Source: Chrysemys picta bellii
Taxonomy: Eukaryota > Chordata > Testudines > Emydidae
DNA: 64,000 nt
Assembly (NCBI RefSeq): GCF_011386835.1
Contig: NC_088794.1
Location: 67,590,434 to 67,654,433 of the forward strand
Direction of reading: 5' to 3'
Both the position numbers and the translations under genes were made by a program. Positions 7,464 to 22,400 of this stretch are shown here, piece by piece. Positions within the stretch are counted from its first letter, which is position 1, and each line of letters begins with the position of its first letter. The notes under the pieces were generated by a model. It had not been told where the DNA came from. It made no database searches and worked only from the letters and a program-made list of their open reading frames with translations.

Positions 7464-10400
7464 GTGAGTATTAGCAGCTTTTCACTTTACAACTCAATTT
7501 GATCCTCCAAGTGTGGACCTGATTCAGCTAGGATTGCAATGAGAAGTGTGTTCTGTTCTGTTTCACTTCAGGTGGCTAATAGTTTGTAACCCAGAAACAC
7601 CACAAACTGGTACAATTATCTTCTTATTAGAGAGGTCTACACTACCAGAAAATCAAAAATGCTATGACTGAGATTGCTCCATGATTTTCAGTTGCGTCTC
7701 TTTTTGGTAACATAGTCTTTCTTGAAAACTGACAACTGAAAAAAGTTGGCAAAAGAAGGCATTGTAGTTTTTAAGAGATGGAAATGTCATCTTCTTCAGG
7801 CTTGTTCCTTATGGGATATTTTTCATATGCTTTATTTAGTCTTAAATGTGCCTGGGACTGGTGTTAACACTAGAGCTGGGCCAAATGTTTTGAGTTTTTG
7901 AATTTATTTTTTTAATTCAAATTTTCATCACATTTTTGGGGGTTTCTCAACTAACTGTAGAGATGGTTGGAAGTTTTCAGTTTTCAAAAAGTTCTGTCAG
8001 TTTCAAAAAGCCAGCAAAAAATAATTAAACTTTCATGACTCTCTTTTTTGTGGAGGTGGTTTTTGGTTTTGGTTTGGAACTACTCTAGTTGTTTGCACCA
8101 TTTTGCTTGAAGACTATTTAAAAGCCTTAGCTATAAACTGAAGGCCCCACTTCAGCACTTGGAAATTAATTGCAGTTTTGTCAGAATCAGGAGTGCTGAA
8201 CAGGGCCTCAGGTAGGTAATTGTGATGATATCCAATATCTTGTTCTCATCTTAGATTGTGACATCTCTTGTCTGGTAATAGAGGCATTCTTTTGTAAAGT
8301 ATCACTTCCCCTCACCCTTTAATGGTTTTTCTAAAACATCCTGCTATTGTAATATCAAATAGTCAAATTTATGTTAATTTTATAACTTATCCATGAGAAA
8401 CTGATTATTTTGAAACTGGTTTTGTTGTCTCTTTAGGCATCTTCATAACAATAAAATAAAAACAATAGGAAAACATTGTTTTGATGGATTAGACAACCTA
8501 GAAACTTTGTAAGTACATTTTCTGTGTTCATTTATTGGTCTGTGTTTGTAGAAATCTCTGTAACAGACTAGTTATGGAAACTAGCACTTCTGACAAAAGA
8601 CTTGTTCAGATATCCCTAAGTTTATAATTAAAGTGTTATAGCTAATAAATAAATACTTGTTACCTCAACTTACTTTTAGCAATAAACATATTGCAAAATA
8701 TGTTGCCAATTGTCTTTGACAATACTAATTACTTCAGTCCTTGTGTAATAGTGAGATATGCTTGAATGTCAATGGATAAAATAATCTTGAGTTTAAGACA
8801 GAGAGCTCAGAAGCAAAGTTTATAGCCATTTAAGTGTTTTGTATGATACTGCATGGACTACAGATTTCCTTTCAGCTTGCTTCATGAATCTCTAGTAAGC
8901 AATATTTCACTAACAAAAAAAATTTGTTACATTTAAAGAATGCAGAAAATATCTATGATGAAATCCTGGCCCCACTGAACCAGTGACAGCTCCCACTAGT
9001 TAGAGAGGTGGTGGAATTTTACTCCTACTTTGTGAGAGTTTGGAGGAGGAACTTTACTTGCTCCAGAAACCCTGTAAATCTTTATGTAATATTTAGAACA
9101 GTCAGTTATCAGGGTAAAGTTGTAATTTGATATATCTTTTAAAGTTAGAAACCAGTTCTAGGTTTTTGGTTTTTTTTAATAAATCTTTTACTTCTCAGCT
9201 GGAAGGAAAGTACACTCTTTGGGCCTAGTCCTGCAGCCCTTCTCAGGGAAAAAATCAATAAGAACGTAGTCTGAGGAAGAGCTACACAATTTTGCCCTTT
9301 GACATTACCTTCTGCATTTTTGTGAAACAAACAGCCAGCATAAAACTGAGAGCTTGACTGGCTCTTTAGCTGGAATGGTGACAGAGCAACTATGATTAGT
9401 TTATTGTGTAGCTGAACAGTAAATGTTTCCAACAAATCCACTTTGCTAATGTAACAAGGATTTGTATATTAGGATTTACATGATTGTATCGTACTTGACT
9501 CTACCTCTTCTTTTGTTCAGTTATAATAATTGTCTTTACTAGAAGGTCTGTAGGTCCTGCTATTCTCTTGTGGCTGATATTGGTGTATATTTTATAAAAC
9601 CTAAGAGATTTTCTGAATAGGCTATACAAAATTGTCATTCGTATCTGCACCTTTTTTGGGTTTTTTTAAAAGACTAAATTTTAGTTTTAAAGGCTTCTGA
9701 AGGATAAAATCATCATTAAGATAAACCAGTGTCTAAAGAAGTATATAGCTTCACTATATGGAGATTATATATACGGTATATAAATCAAACAATTTAACAT
9801 TAGGTGTCCACTGAAAATATGTCGCTAGCACTGAGTGTTTGCTGATGTTGCTATTTCTACTAGGGATTTAAATTATAACAACATGGTAGAATTCCCTGAA
9901 GCCATTAAAGCACTTCCAAGCCTAAAGGAGCTGTGAGTATTACTACATCTTATTCTACCCATTTTCTTTATCCTTTTCACAAATAAAAAAGCAATCCTAA
10001 CTCCAAGGTTAGGAATGCCTCTATTGTCCCATTACCCAGTAATCTGAAATGGACTAGGTTATGCTAAGCAATACTCTAATTAGAGGCGGGCGTAATCAGC
10101 AGTTAGTGAGAGAGTCTGTTATTTTTTGAGTGATAAAAATAAGCAAATTATTCAGGATAGCTATTAACATAGATCTTAACCATCAGCTATTTGGACACTG
10201 TTTTGGGGCCTCCAGTAGCAAAATTATGTAATTACTGATCATTATGCTTTTTTAAAAAACATTTTATCACAGATTGATGCAGAGTTTAGCTTTCTCCCCT
10301 GAAATATTTCCATTTTAAGTACTGATATATAGTAGACAAAGGTCTGATCCTTCAGTTGTGCATAGTCTCATTTGACTTCAGTGCAACTATTTGCAGGATT

Positions 10401-13400
10401 GAGCTCTGAGTTTGTGTATTATTTGAACACTAGCCAAATGACAGTTGATCGACCCTAATGATGCTATATTTTAAAATTTATTTCTCTTTTGTCAATATAT
10501 TTTTAGGGGATTTCACAGTAATTACATTTCCATAATCCCCAATGGTGCATTTGAGGGAAATCCCCTTCTAAGGACTATGTAAGTATTATTTTGTGTGTAT
10601 TTGTAGTCTAATTATCAGACAGTGATTGTATGAACTGATGGGAGACTGAAATCTGTTTTTAATTCCTCAGACATTTGTATGATAATCCTCTCTCTTTTGT
10701 GGGTAACTCGGCATTTCAGAATTTATCAGATCTGCACTCCTTGTAAGTACTTTCTCAGTTTATAACAGAATATCTGAAGTGAAATAGCATGTCTGTGCCC
10801 CTAGAATAACTGATTTTGCTGGTCAGATGTTGCTTCATGCACAATTTTTATTTGCACTTAGTTTTAATAAACTTTGCTGTTTGTTCTTGAAATGTCCAGT
10901 AGTTTGAGAGTCTGATGGATAGTCTTAAAATTTTTTTGTTCTCCTAACTCGCATAAGAAAAGTAACCTAAAGCCAAATGCTCAGGTACTTGTCCAGACAA
11001 ATTCCCACTGAAGCCAGTGGAGCCTATATATATTTCTGAATATGGATGGACATTGGGAATGTGTTTGCAGGCAAGTACATGCACACTTTGAAAAAGATTG
11101 CTAGTCTGGGGGTTCTGAGTAATGAGTAAGTAAAAACTGACTTAAAAACTTCAAGATCTGAGTCACAATCAAAAGATTTTATAGTATACTGTATACTTTA
11201 TACTATATTCAGAACATATATCTAAATGGCACTTTCAAGTGGATGGATCCTGCTTAGGTACAAATGTGGGATCCCACTTGGGTGCCAATCCCAGGCTCTC
11301 CTAATCAAAGACTAATATGTTTTAGTATGTTAAATAGGGGCTGATATTTGCAGAACTACTGTGGTGCCTCCTTCATGCTGATCCTTTAAATGGCACACAT
11401 GTAAAAATCAGCAATGATCTTATTTGTTGGAATGGAGTAGCTTTGGAAGTTGGATCACAGAACCATCTGCAGAAAATTTGCACATTAGCAGTGTTCTGCA
11501 TTCCAAGCATGATTCTGACAGAATATCACATGCTTTCATAGCATTTGATTAAACATATTTTTACTTTAGGTGTATTCAACGAGTGTCTTTAGACCTACAG
11601 TGTAACCAAAATTCATTGAGGCAATCAATTGATTAGTATGTAACATTCTAATGAAAACTTCCATAACAGGATAAAAGGATTGTCCCCCTTCCTCCTTCCA
11701 CCTCCTCCACCCCCCCCCATCTCCCACAATTTCCATAATATAATTTACAGATAATCTACCTGTTTATTTAGGGTCATTCGGGGTGCCAGCATGGTTCAGT
11801 GGTTTCCTAATTTGACAGGAACCAGTAATCTGGAGAGCCTGTAAGTATCTTCTACCAAACACTGCCAATACATTAATTTCTTGTTCTGTCTCTTCTTGGA
11901 ACAATTAGTATTAAAATTGACTTCCAATGGTAGAAGTGTGGCTTAGTGAACAGGGCTGGAAGCCAGGAGATCTTGATTCTATTCCTACCTATCTATTTTA
12001 GGTAATTATATGACTGCCATTACAAAAGTAACGGAGTGCCTCACAATTTTGAATGTATTTACTTGTGAGGCTTCAGCTGGAGTACAGTGTCCAATTCTGG
12101 GTGCCTCATGTGGTAAAGATGTGGATATGTTGGAGAGAGTCCAGAGGAGCACAACAAAAACGATAAAGGGTTTAGACATCTGAGGAAAGATTAAAATAAC
12201 TGAGCATGTTTAGTTTTGAGAAAAGAAGACTGAGGAGGGACCTGATAAATCTTCAAATATGTTAAGGGCTGTTATAAAGAAGATGGTGATCAATTGTTTT
12301 CCACAATTCACTGAAGGTAGGACAAGAAGTAATGGGGTTAATCTGCGGTAAAGAAGATTTAGGTTAGATATTAAGAAAAACTTTGACTATAAGGGTAGTT
12401 AAGTATTGGAATAGGTTACCAAGAGAAGTTGTGGAATCCCCATCATGGAAGGTTTTTAAAAACAGTTTAGATAAACGCCTGTCAGAGGGGGTCGAGATTT
12501 ACTTGGTCCTGCCCCACTGCAAGGTCTTGGACTAGAAGACCTCTGATGGTCCCTTCCAGCCCTACATTTCTGAGACCTACTATGTACTGTTTGAGCATTC
12601 AAACATGTATGTGTTTTTTTGTTTGTTTTTAACACAGGACTCTTACAGGCACCAAGATAAGCAGTGTTCCCATTAACCTATGCCAAGAACAAAAGATGCT
12701 TCGGACTTTGTAAGTCAATATTTCCTGCTCCTGTTTTACCAACAGTAAAAAATAATTTGATAGCGATATATTGCACTATATTTAAAGAAAGTGTCATTGC
12801 TCAAAGTCGCTCTGTCAACGTTGGTAGGCCCCAAAATTGTTCAAATATCTGATCCCTCTTTGACTCCTCTGGAGTCCTGGTGCTGCAAAGTATTATGTTG
12901 ATATACCAAATCAAGTCCTTGAAACAGCAGTGTGTTTATTGAAGTACACGGTGTTTCTTCACCTATGGTGGTGTACAGCTGTAAGGATGTCAGTGTAACA
13001 GCATTTGCATGGGAATGTCTTCACATTTCATTGTGCCACCCACTCGTTCTCCAGACCACACTCATCATCCACATTTGGAGAGTAAAGAAGAGTAGCACTC
13101 ATAACTACTGTGGTGGAGGAGAGGAGACCAATGGAGAATAGAAAGTTGGGGTGGAGGAAAAGAATGGTAAAGTGCATGAGAGAGATAGGAGGCATGCACT
13201 CAGAAGGTAAAAGTAAATGATGGGGAGAGGGCAAATTAGAAAATAAAAATGTATTTAAGAAAGAGGATAGGTTTTGTGGGGAGTAGGGAAAAGATAATTG
13301 CAAAGGATAAATTCTTCTCACTGAAAAAGACTGGGGGGAATATGTCTTCTGTTTTATAGACCGGTAAGACAGCAGAGCATTGTGCTTTTTCTGTCAACCA

Positions 13401-16400
13401 TTGGCTTTTTGAATCTCTAGTTTAATGGTAGTTTGGCTGTTTCCAGCCCCCTTTCTTGCCACCCTGTCCCAGCACCCCCTAAAAAAATCTGAAAACTTTC
13501 CCAGCTTTGGATGGGGAGTGATCTGCACACTTTGAGCAGATCTGAATTACATCCACATGTCAGAGATCACCCTTCCGTTTCTTGTGGAAAACATGCGCCT
13601 TTAATTTTGAACTATCAAAATTGAGGGGATTTATACAGTAGTTATTTTCCCACTGCATGGATTAGTTGGCCATGTTTTGTGCACTATTTTATATGCGTAG
13701 CTAATAGCAATACCTACAATTAACACTTGCCTGACACTTTCCATTATATAGTTTTAGTTGTTTATAATTTTGCCAAACTTTAGCCTTTTGGGCTGATTTT
13801 TTTTTTTTCATGCTTGCTGTCTGTCTCAGGCTGAATATTTCTGAAAAGTCTTCAGTAAAAATGGTTAAGCCATTTAAGAGAATGAGAGTGAAAAATAGAT
13901 GGGTTTGTCAGTGTTACAAGAACTGAGAGAATGTTCTCTTGTATTTAAAATATGAAGGTAGGATTCAGGGCTGCTTTATGAGCAACCTTGAGTCTGGCAT
14001 TTCCTCACTTTTGAAGTTTGACTTCGCAACCTTTACGTTGTTTTTCATAGCTTTTTGTATGTAATAGGTAGAGCCAGTATACATAATGGGGGCCAGTTGC
14101 TGGGGAGCATAGCTGTGAATCCCCTGACTTTTGTGTGTCTTTAAAATGTCTTCAGTTTTTTTCTAGAATTGTGGTAACAGGATGGTTGGTATGCTGATTT
14201 TTATTTAATTTATGGTTGCAGTAAAGTAACATTTCAAATAGAGCAGAGTTAAACTAACCACTCTCTTCCCATTGTCTATTTCAAGGGACTTGTCTTATAA
14301 TAACATAAAAGAGCTTTCGAGTTTTAAGGGCTGCAGTTCCTTAGAAGAAATGTAAGTATAAATGTATGTTAATTATCCTAAATAACCCTTAGTGTACTGA
14401 GTCCACAGCTTCCAATACTGAGTTCTTGTACTTAACATCTGACAGAAAATGTAATAGATTTTTAGGGCCAGAAGAGAATCTTATGATCAGTCTGACCCCC
14501 TGTATAACATAGGCCGGAGAATTTCACCCATTGAGTTCACTCACATAGTCAGAAGTTTCACATTTCTTCCTATTTGGACACAAAAAGAATGAAAGACTCA
14601 GTAATCCTGCTTTTCATAGCAAGCTTGTCATATTTATAAATATGCCCTCCTCATCTTTGCTATCCCCACTGCTTAATCCCTTGGTTTCTGTAACCTTCTC
14701 TTCCCTACTGTAACCTTCGCTCCCCTCCCAACTTTTCTCAGTCCTCTCCATCTATCCAACATGGCACTGTTAAAAGTCCTCTTCCTGTCCAAGAAACACT
14801 TTTCCCTCTCAAATCCCTTCTTTGTTTTTCCTGTGTTTTACCACATCAGATAAAGCTCCTCATCCTCTCCTTCTAAGCCCAATATAATCTTTCCCCTGCT
14901 TATATCTCTGCTCCCATTTCTACCCCTGGTGCTCTCCCAGTCCTCTTTTCTTCTTGTGCTGTTCGTCTTTCTTTCACTCTCAGCTTTGCACCTTCCAATG
15001 TGTAACCCTCTAGTCTTGGATCTGTCTCCAAATCCTTGCCTGTCAAGACCCTATTATCTCCCCCATAAAACCTACTTTTTTACAAGTATCCAGCCAGTCT
15101 GCCTTCCTTCTTGCCTCATTCTCTTGTCATGTGCTCTCTTGTCAGAGGCCAGTTGTACAACATGCTGAGTTTCAGCTTCCACTGAAGTAATTGAGAGTTG
15201 AGTGTGGTAGGCACCTTGCAGGTTTAGGCCCTTAGATTGTGAATTCTTCAGGGCAGGGAATATATTATACATTCTAAAGTGCCTGGTCAATTTATGAGAC
15301 CACATAATTTGATTTTTAATAAGGATAAATTTATCTGATTGAAAAATAGATGATAATTTAAAAAATATATATAACAATGCTCCAATCTCCACCACTTTCT
15401 TCCACTGCCAGGAACAGTCCTGTGGTTGAAGGCAGCATAAAAATGCACCATCCCCTGCTGCCCTTAGAGAAAAGTGTTGATATTTCATCCACTGGCAAGC
15501 AGGTGGAGTAAACAGATGAATCTTGTCCTGTGCTCTGATTGTCAGTCCAACAGAGATCAAGTTTTCTATCAAGGGCAGCAAGTTCTGGGGCCAGTTGCCC
15601 TCCGCTAAATCTATCTTGCCTCATGTTCCTTAGAGTTCAGATTTATGGCCTAGAATGCAGGAGCACCTCAATGAATGTTGACTATCAGATGGGCACATAG
15701 GAAGAGAATGAATTGGAAATATAACCTGCCCATTAGCTCTTGCATAATGAAGGGTCTCTCAGTGTTTTCCTTTTATAAATCCATATTTTAAGAAGTAATA
15801 GTTCACTCTGGGTTGGCGCTTGGCCTAAATCATCTCAACCTGGAAGTGAGTAGGTTTGTTTTAAATGCCAAGGTGCATCTGTGTCACAAAGTGACACTTA
15901 TGGCTTGGAGGTAGTTCAAACCTCACTTGTCGATGTTCACCTCTGCCAAATGGGTTGTGAATTAAAAAAAATGGGCTGGAAACTCCATAAGGGGGCTCCA
16001 AATATTGAATTAACCTCTCAAGAGAAAATAGCCATGCGTATTGTGGTGAAGTGGAGAACAGTTATTTAAACAGTGGGCCCAAAATGGAGGAATGATCAGA
16101 AAAATCATTTCATCTGTCAATGGTATTGATTAGTATCTTTCTTATCTTATTCCCATTGTTCTGATTTGCTAAAATCTGTAGAGAGACAGACTGAGGAAAA
16201 CAGTAGAGAATAATATACTAAGAGATGAGGGAAAAAACAAAAGCCAAATATTCCTCATTTTGGAGGAAATTAGCCTCCAAATAACTTCACCCCCCCCCCT
16301 TGCATTCCAGTTCCTTACAACATAATCAAATCCAGGAAATCAAAGAAGACACCTTTCAGGGACTAACTTCCCTACGCATCCTGTAAGTACATATATTTTT

Positions 16401-19400
16401 ACTTACTTACTTTTAACTATATATATGTTTACTTTCTGAATACTATGGGATGTAAATTATGATTCATAACTAAATATGTGGGTTTGAAGGTAATAATCTG
16501 TCTTGTATTAATAGGCTAGATGTTATATATCCCAAGGCAAAGCTAACCGTGATCTATACCAGTGGTAGGCAACCTATGGCATGCATGCTGAAGGCAGCAC
16601 ACGAGCTGATTTTCAGTGGCACTCACACTGCCCGGGTTCTGGCCACCAGTCTGGGGGTCTCTACATTTTAATTTAATTTTAAATGAAGTTTCTTGAACAT
16701 TTTAAAAACCTTATGTACTTTACATACAATAATAGTTTAGTTATATATTATAGACTTATAGAAAGAGACCTTCTAAATATGTTAAAATGTATTACTGGCA
16801 CTCGAAACTTTAAATTAGAGTGAATAAATGAAGATTTGGCACACCACTTCTGAAAGGCTGCCGACCCCTGATCTATACGATAGTTACTGTTTTTATTAGG
16901 CACCAGTTTTACTCTTTTTCTGTACTTAATATTTATATATATTAATATAAATACATTGTGAGAAAATATGTATTTTGCATACCAAGTTTGGTAAAAAGGG
17001 GTTCTTGTCATTTTTATAATTAAGTTAGCTATTTTTACCTGAAGTGAATTGCAAAAAGCAGTATAAGTAAAGTAGGGCAAATGTCATTCTCCCAGCCCTA
17101 AAGTAGTAAACATGAACACAGTTGCCAACTTTCATGCAGTAAATAAGCACTCTGACTTTCACAATAAGCCAAAAATCAAGCTAATCCCATTTCAAAACAA
17201 GGCCAAAACAAGCCAATTCCTAAGAACCCCAACAGTCTGTGACTAGATCCCCCCCTATTGTGTAGTTGGGGACTGTGGTGGGCCCACTGTGCACCCCTGA
17301 CTCTCTCTCTTCCCCCCCCCCCCCTTGCCCCTTTGGCCCCTGCTTGCTGGGAGCCGATCAAAAAAAAAAAGAAGCAACAAGCTGCTACAAGCCAAACAAA
17401 CTACAAGCCAAAAACTAGCCCAATTTCTGCATTTTTTCCCCACAGGTTTGGCATGCCTGCTTTTAAATGGACAAATAGTAAGGAGTTTGAGAGCAATAGA
17501 GGTTAAATTTCTTCGGAGATTTTTCTGGCTGCTCACTGTCGTGTTAATGTTTTTGCTGGAGCACTACTATATGTGTTTTACTTGATGGTGGCAGATTTAT
17601 AATATGAAACAATGTATTGGTAAACATTAGGACTTAAAATGTGGTTGATAATACGAAAGTGTTCATTACTTATTGAGGAGCTAATAAAAGGGAGTTATGA
17701 GATCCCAGAAATTCACAGCTGCTATTAAGTAAATAATAGCAGCAGTTAGTCACTACGGTGTAAGGCCTCCGGGCTTGATCCTGCATGTGAAAACTCGCTG
17801 CTCTCTCCATCTTATTTATATTACAGTAACACTCCAAAGCTCTAGTCAGAGTCCCATTGTGTTGTACAGATATAAAATAAGACCTGTTCTTGTCCCAGAG
17901 AGCTTATGTTCTCACCTCTCTGCAGATGCCCAGCACTTAGCAGGATTAAGCCCATGTATACATGATTCTATATGGAAAATGTCATGGAGATACCAAAATA
18001 TTGTTAAACCATGCAGATTACTTGACTTTCCTGTCAGAGGTATAATGTGATTGCCACTTACCGAGCTCCCAAACAATGGTTATTCTGACATTTCAGTTAA
18101 ATTGCTAACTAAATGGCATTTTTTATTAATTGCAGTGATCTCAGTCGAAACTTGATCCAGCAGGTTCACAAGAAGGCATTTACTACACTTGGTGCTATAA
18201 CTAATCTGTAAGTAGGCCATTTTGTGCAGTAAACCAGCACCTCCAGCACTAAATTGCTGAAATGGTAAAATTTTCTCACTCAAAACTGATGTGTGTTTGC
18301 TTTTTTTTAATAATTTTTCATCCCTAGAGATCCCCAAACTACACACACACAGCAATGAAATGAGGCACTCCTCTCTCTTGTGTGGAGGACAGAAGACATG
18401 CTGCTTGATGGGGGTTTTGGAGGACAGAATGTTAGCCAACAAACACTAGAGCAGATCCGTACTGATAGGAAACATGCCATGGGATCTTCAGACTTACTGT
18501 GTGTAACAATTTTAATATTCACCTTTCAGAGACTTAAGTTTCAATGAGCTGACTTCATTTCCAACTGAAGGACTGAATGGACTAAACCAGCTTAAACTTG
18601 CAGGCAACTCTGAGCTGAAAGAAGCATTGGCAGCAAAGGACTTTGTGAAGCTCCGGTATGTTAGTAGATAAAACTACAGATTGTTCAGATGAACATTTAA
18701 AATAGCATTTAGATGAATAAACAATGTGACACAAGTCAAGTCAACTCAGTTAAGGTCACTGTGTTCCTGTTAACTAAACTCACTTGTGCTGGATTTTTGT
18801 AATAAGTCAAGGGGGATCTTGACCATTCTTATTCCATAAGGCTGCTCTCACCTGTTCTTTTTGGAATCCTTGACACCCTTCCACCCAACCCCTTATATGT
18901 GAATTGGAGTAGTGGTATGGATGGAGTTCTGGATACCTGTGAAGACCCATTTGCCAGTGACTGAGCATGTCCTCTTCCTAGAGTCTGGAAAATGGGAGCT
19001 GGCTTATAATTCCACCACCCCAACCCTTTATACAAATGCTGGTTATTCTGTGAGGCCCAGCACAATAACAACAGTAGGCATTTAGGGCCTGATCCAAAAG
19101 CTTGTTGAAATCAATGGAAACACTCTCATTGACTTTAGTGGGCTTTGGAACAGACCGTTATGTAGCTTTTCTCATTTTCAGAGACCTTATAATTCTTATG
19201 TCCCCTATGAAGCAGGTAAGAATTGTTTTAGATGGGGAAACTGAGGCAAAGACAGTTACTTGCCCAAGACCAGAGGAAAGAGTCAGATGTCTAGGATTCA
19301 ATCCCAGGAGTTCGTGATATTCAGTCGTGTGTTAACAAGAGACTCAGCTTTTTTTATCCAAAAGCTGAGAACTACTGTGGCATGGCATTCACTATTCTGA

Positions 19401-22400
19401 CACTCCTCCAACATGAGCATATAAATAGTGTCCAGGCACAATACAGTTCTTGTAGGATTTCAATTATAGCCTTGACTCAGAATGACATTGGTTTTGTGAG
19501 ATTTTGTTGTAAGGGTAATTAGAAGTACACCCATCTCAAAATACTGTATACCTATGTACATTGCTTAATATTGATTAGCACAGGGGCATTCTAGACTAGT
19601 AAGAGTTACCATATTTTGACATGAACCTTGCAAAATTCCACGTTCCAGATGCAGGAATTACCAGAGTGGTGAGGAAATGCCACAGTTTTAGAGTACAGAG
19701 ACCATGCTTCAGAAATCAAAGTGCAACCTACCTGACTAATCTTGTGGTGGTTCTTTGAATATGCACTGCTTTTTTAAATCTCTTCAGTGCCCCAATTGCT
19801 ATAAGTGTGGTTTATTGTACTATTCCCCCCCCCTCCCCATCTTCCACCTTAATTTTCATTTATCTTGAAAGAAAAATAACTTCCAATGTTAGCAATATAA
19901 TCTGTTCCATATAGATTGAGAAGAGGAAAAACAGTTGGGTACATTGTTAGCAATCAGCTTGGCTACATCATGTTACCTGAAAAATTCAGATAAAGCTCCA
20001 TGAGGCCACTGCTTTTGCACAGATTTTTATGGTAACCAATTAGTGCTGAACTGTATGTGTGATCAGCCCCTCCCATCCTTTTTTGCACTGATTTTTTAGC
20101 ATGTCCTATTGCTGGCAGAAAGGAAGGTGCATACCAGGAAATCCTGACTTACTCTGAAGGATTTAATGTAAACAGAATGAACAATGAAGATGACAGATGC
20201 ATGCTTAATAATGTGGTCATCCAGGAATTAACTTACTTGCACAACAGAGTTACTCTCCAGCCAGCTTGATTAGTTTTCATTTCTATGTATACAAGTGATA
20301 ACATGAATACTAGTAACAACTTGCTTTGCATAAGACAGAGTTGAGCCAAACCCAGAGGAATGTTTCTTTACCTTCACCGCAGACTGAGGGCTTGGATGAA
20401 ATGGAATCCTGATCCAAACCACCTCTGTTTTAGTTTTGCTTTTGCAAAAATCAAGAACTCCCTTTTTTTGCCCATCTCTAGTCAGTTTTAGTATCCTAAA
20501 GTGTAAGCTCTTCAGAAACTCTCATAACTGATTCTAGTTTGAAGTTGGTCTTTATTAATGTATGTGTCAAAAAGAAGCTGCTCTTGAACAGCTTTAGCTT
20601 TGAGGCATGCCACTTTTAAAAATTAAGAATATAGATGCTGCCAGCTAATATTGTTCATTGTTTTGCCTGTATTTCAGGTCTCTGTCTGTTCCATATGCCT
20701 ACCAGTGCTGTGCATTTTGGGGTTGTGACTCTTATTTGAACTCTAACATGGAAGATTCCAGCCACCACGATCAGAATGTGTTGATAGATCATGATAGAGG
20801 TGAGTGCTCCATTGTACTAGGCGTTCCGCTGCATTGCATAAGTTAGGCCAGACCAGGCAGATAATTTTGTTCTCCAACAAACAGATGTAGAAACTCATTT
20901 AAAGACTTATTATATGAGCACCCGCTACAAAATAATTGGTTCTATGTGATCCAATTCCTATTTCCAAAGGGATGAGTCTGCTTGGCTAACACAGGCTTTT
21001 CCCTGTTTCAGTTAGAAAATATTTTTTTCTTCTTCCATTGTATTAAATTGGTAGGGTCAGTTATCTTGCTATTCACTTGCTTCCCAGAGCACACTCTAAG
21101 AAATATCCTGCTGGTCTCAGCATCTCCATCTCCCTTTAGAGACAGGGTCTGAACTGTGAGTTTTCAATCCCTTGTTTCAAGTTTCCAAGTTCTCCTCTTG
21201 ATATGGACTGGGACAGACCTGGCTTAAAGCAATAGTTCTCAACCTTCCTTACTCCTGGGACCCAAAGTCCATCTGAATTTCTTTTCCAGGAGCCAGCCAG
21301 ATCCCACAATTCTTTGTGGGCACTAAGGATTGCAGCATGGCAAGAACCCATGCCTGTATGTTGTAGTAGGGAGTGCTGAGTGTGGAGGGCAAAGAGAGGA
21401 GAGAGATTGCTGGTGGGGTGCATCTCCCAACTCTTTCCCCCACATAGCATTCATCTCAGGGGCCCAGTAGTACTGTACAGGGAAGGGGATAAAAGAGGGG
21501 AGAAACAAGATGTAATGGGATTACTGCAGGGGTGGAGCAACAACAGGAGGAAGGGAGTAAGTGGCCTTTTCCTTCCCTTCCTTTCTTGAACTCCTGTTGA
21601 GTCCTAGCATCCAACGGATTTGTCGTGGGGATTTTTGCAGAGTTCCTCATGTCCCTCAGAACAAAATAGAATCTAAATACTATGATGGCAGAGGGTGGAA
21701 TATATATATATAAATAGCATTCAGCATATATAATCCCCAGAGAATGGAGTTAATTGCTTCAGATTTAATGATTTAAAAATACTTGGATGCTCAATTAGGT
21801 GGTTTAAGAAAAACAGTATCTGGTTAAAAATATTTGAAAAAAATCAAACTCATACTACTTCGGGACTAAAATTCCTGCCTTTACTCAGCTACAGCAGATG
21901 CAGATGTTCCAAACGCTGATGAGAATGAAGAACTGGGTCAGACAATTATTCATTGTACACCCACGACAGGTAATTAAAACAACCACTTTAGTTATATTCT
22001 GAACTTTTAGCCTTTCATTGTGCTTTAGGTGTCTACTGAATTATGTCTCTAATTCCCCATGGTCCCCATGTATACACAATCCTGCAGTGCTTGGGTGAAA
22101 CTCCCACTGATGTCAGTGGTATCTTTGGATAAGTAAATACCACAGGACTTGGCCCAATTTAGCACTGTAGTAGAGAGCCAGGCTGGAACAAATCCAGGTG
22201 TGATTCCCAAGCTCAGTGCACAGAGTCTTAGCCTTTACATTTAGAGTTGACAGTATATATTGTCCTTTAATGCTTTGGACCAACTCTCCACATTAGCAGA
22301 GAATCCGAACTGCTCCAACTATAAAGGGTTGCAGTGCTTGTGGAGTTGCCGAAATTCTCTGATATTACAAAGGAACACCACAGACAGCTTCCATTGCTAC

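Larger units (their letters stand above)
16879..18135. other. LGR4 intron 13, remainder
   Basis: Apart from the two repeat-like stretches listed separately, this 3' part of intron 13 shows nothing recognisable. Confidence 0.4.
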
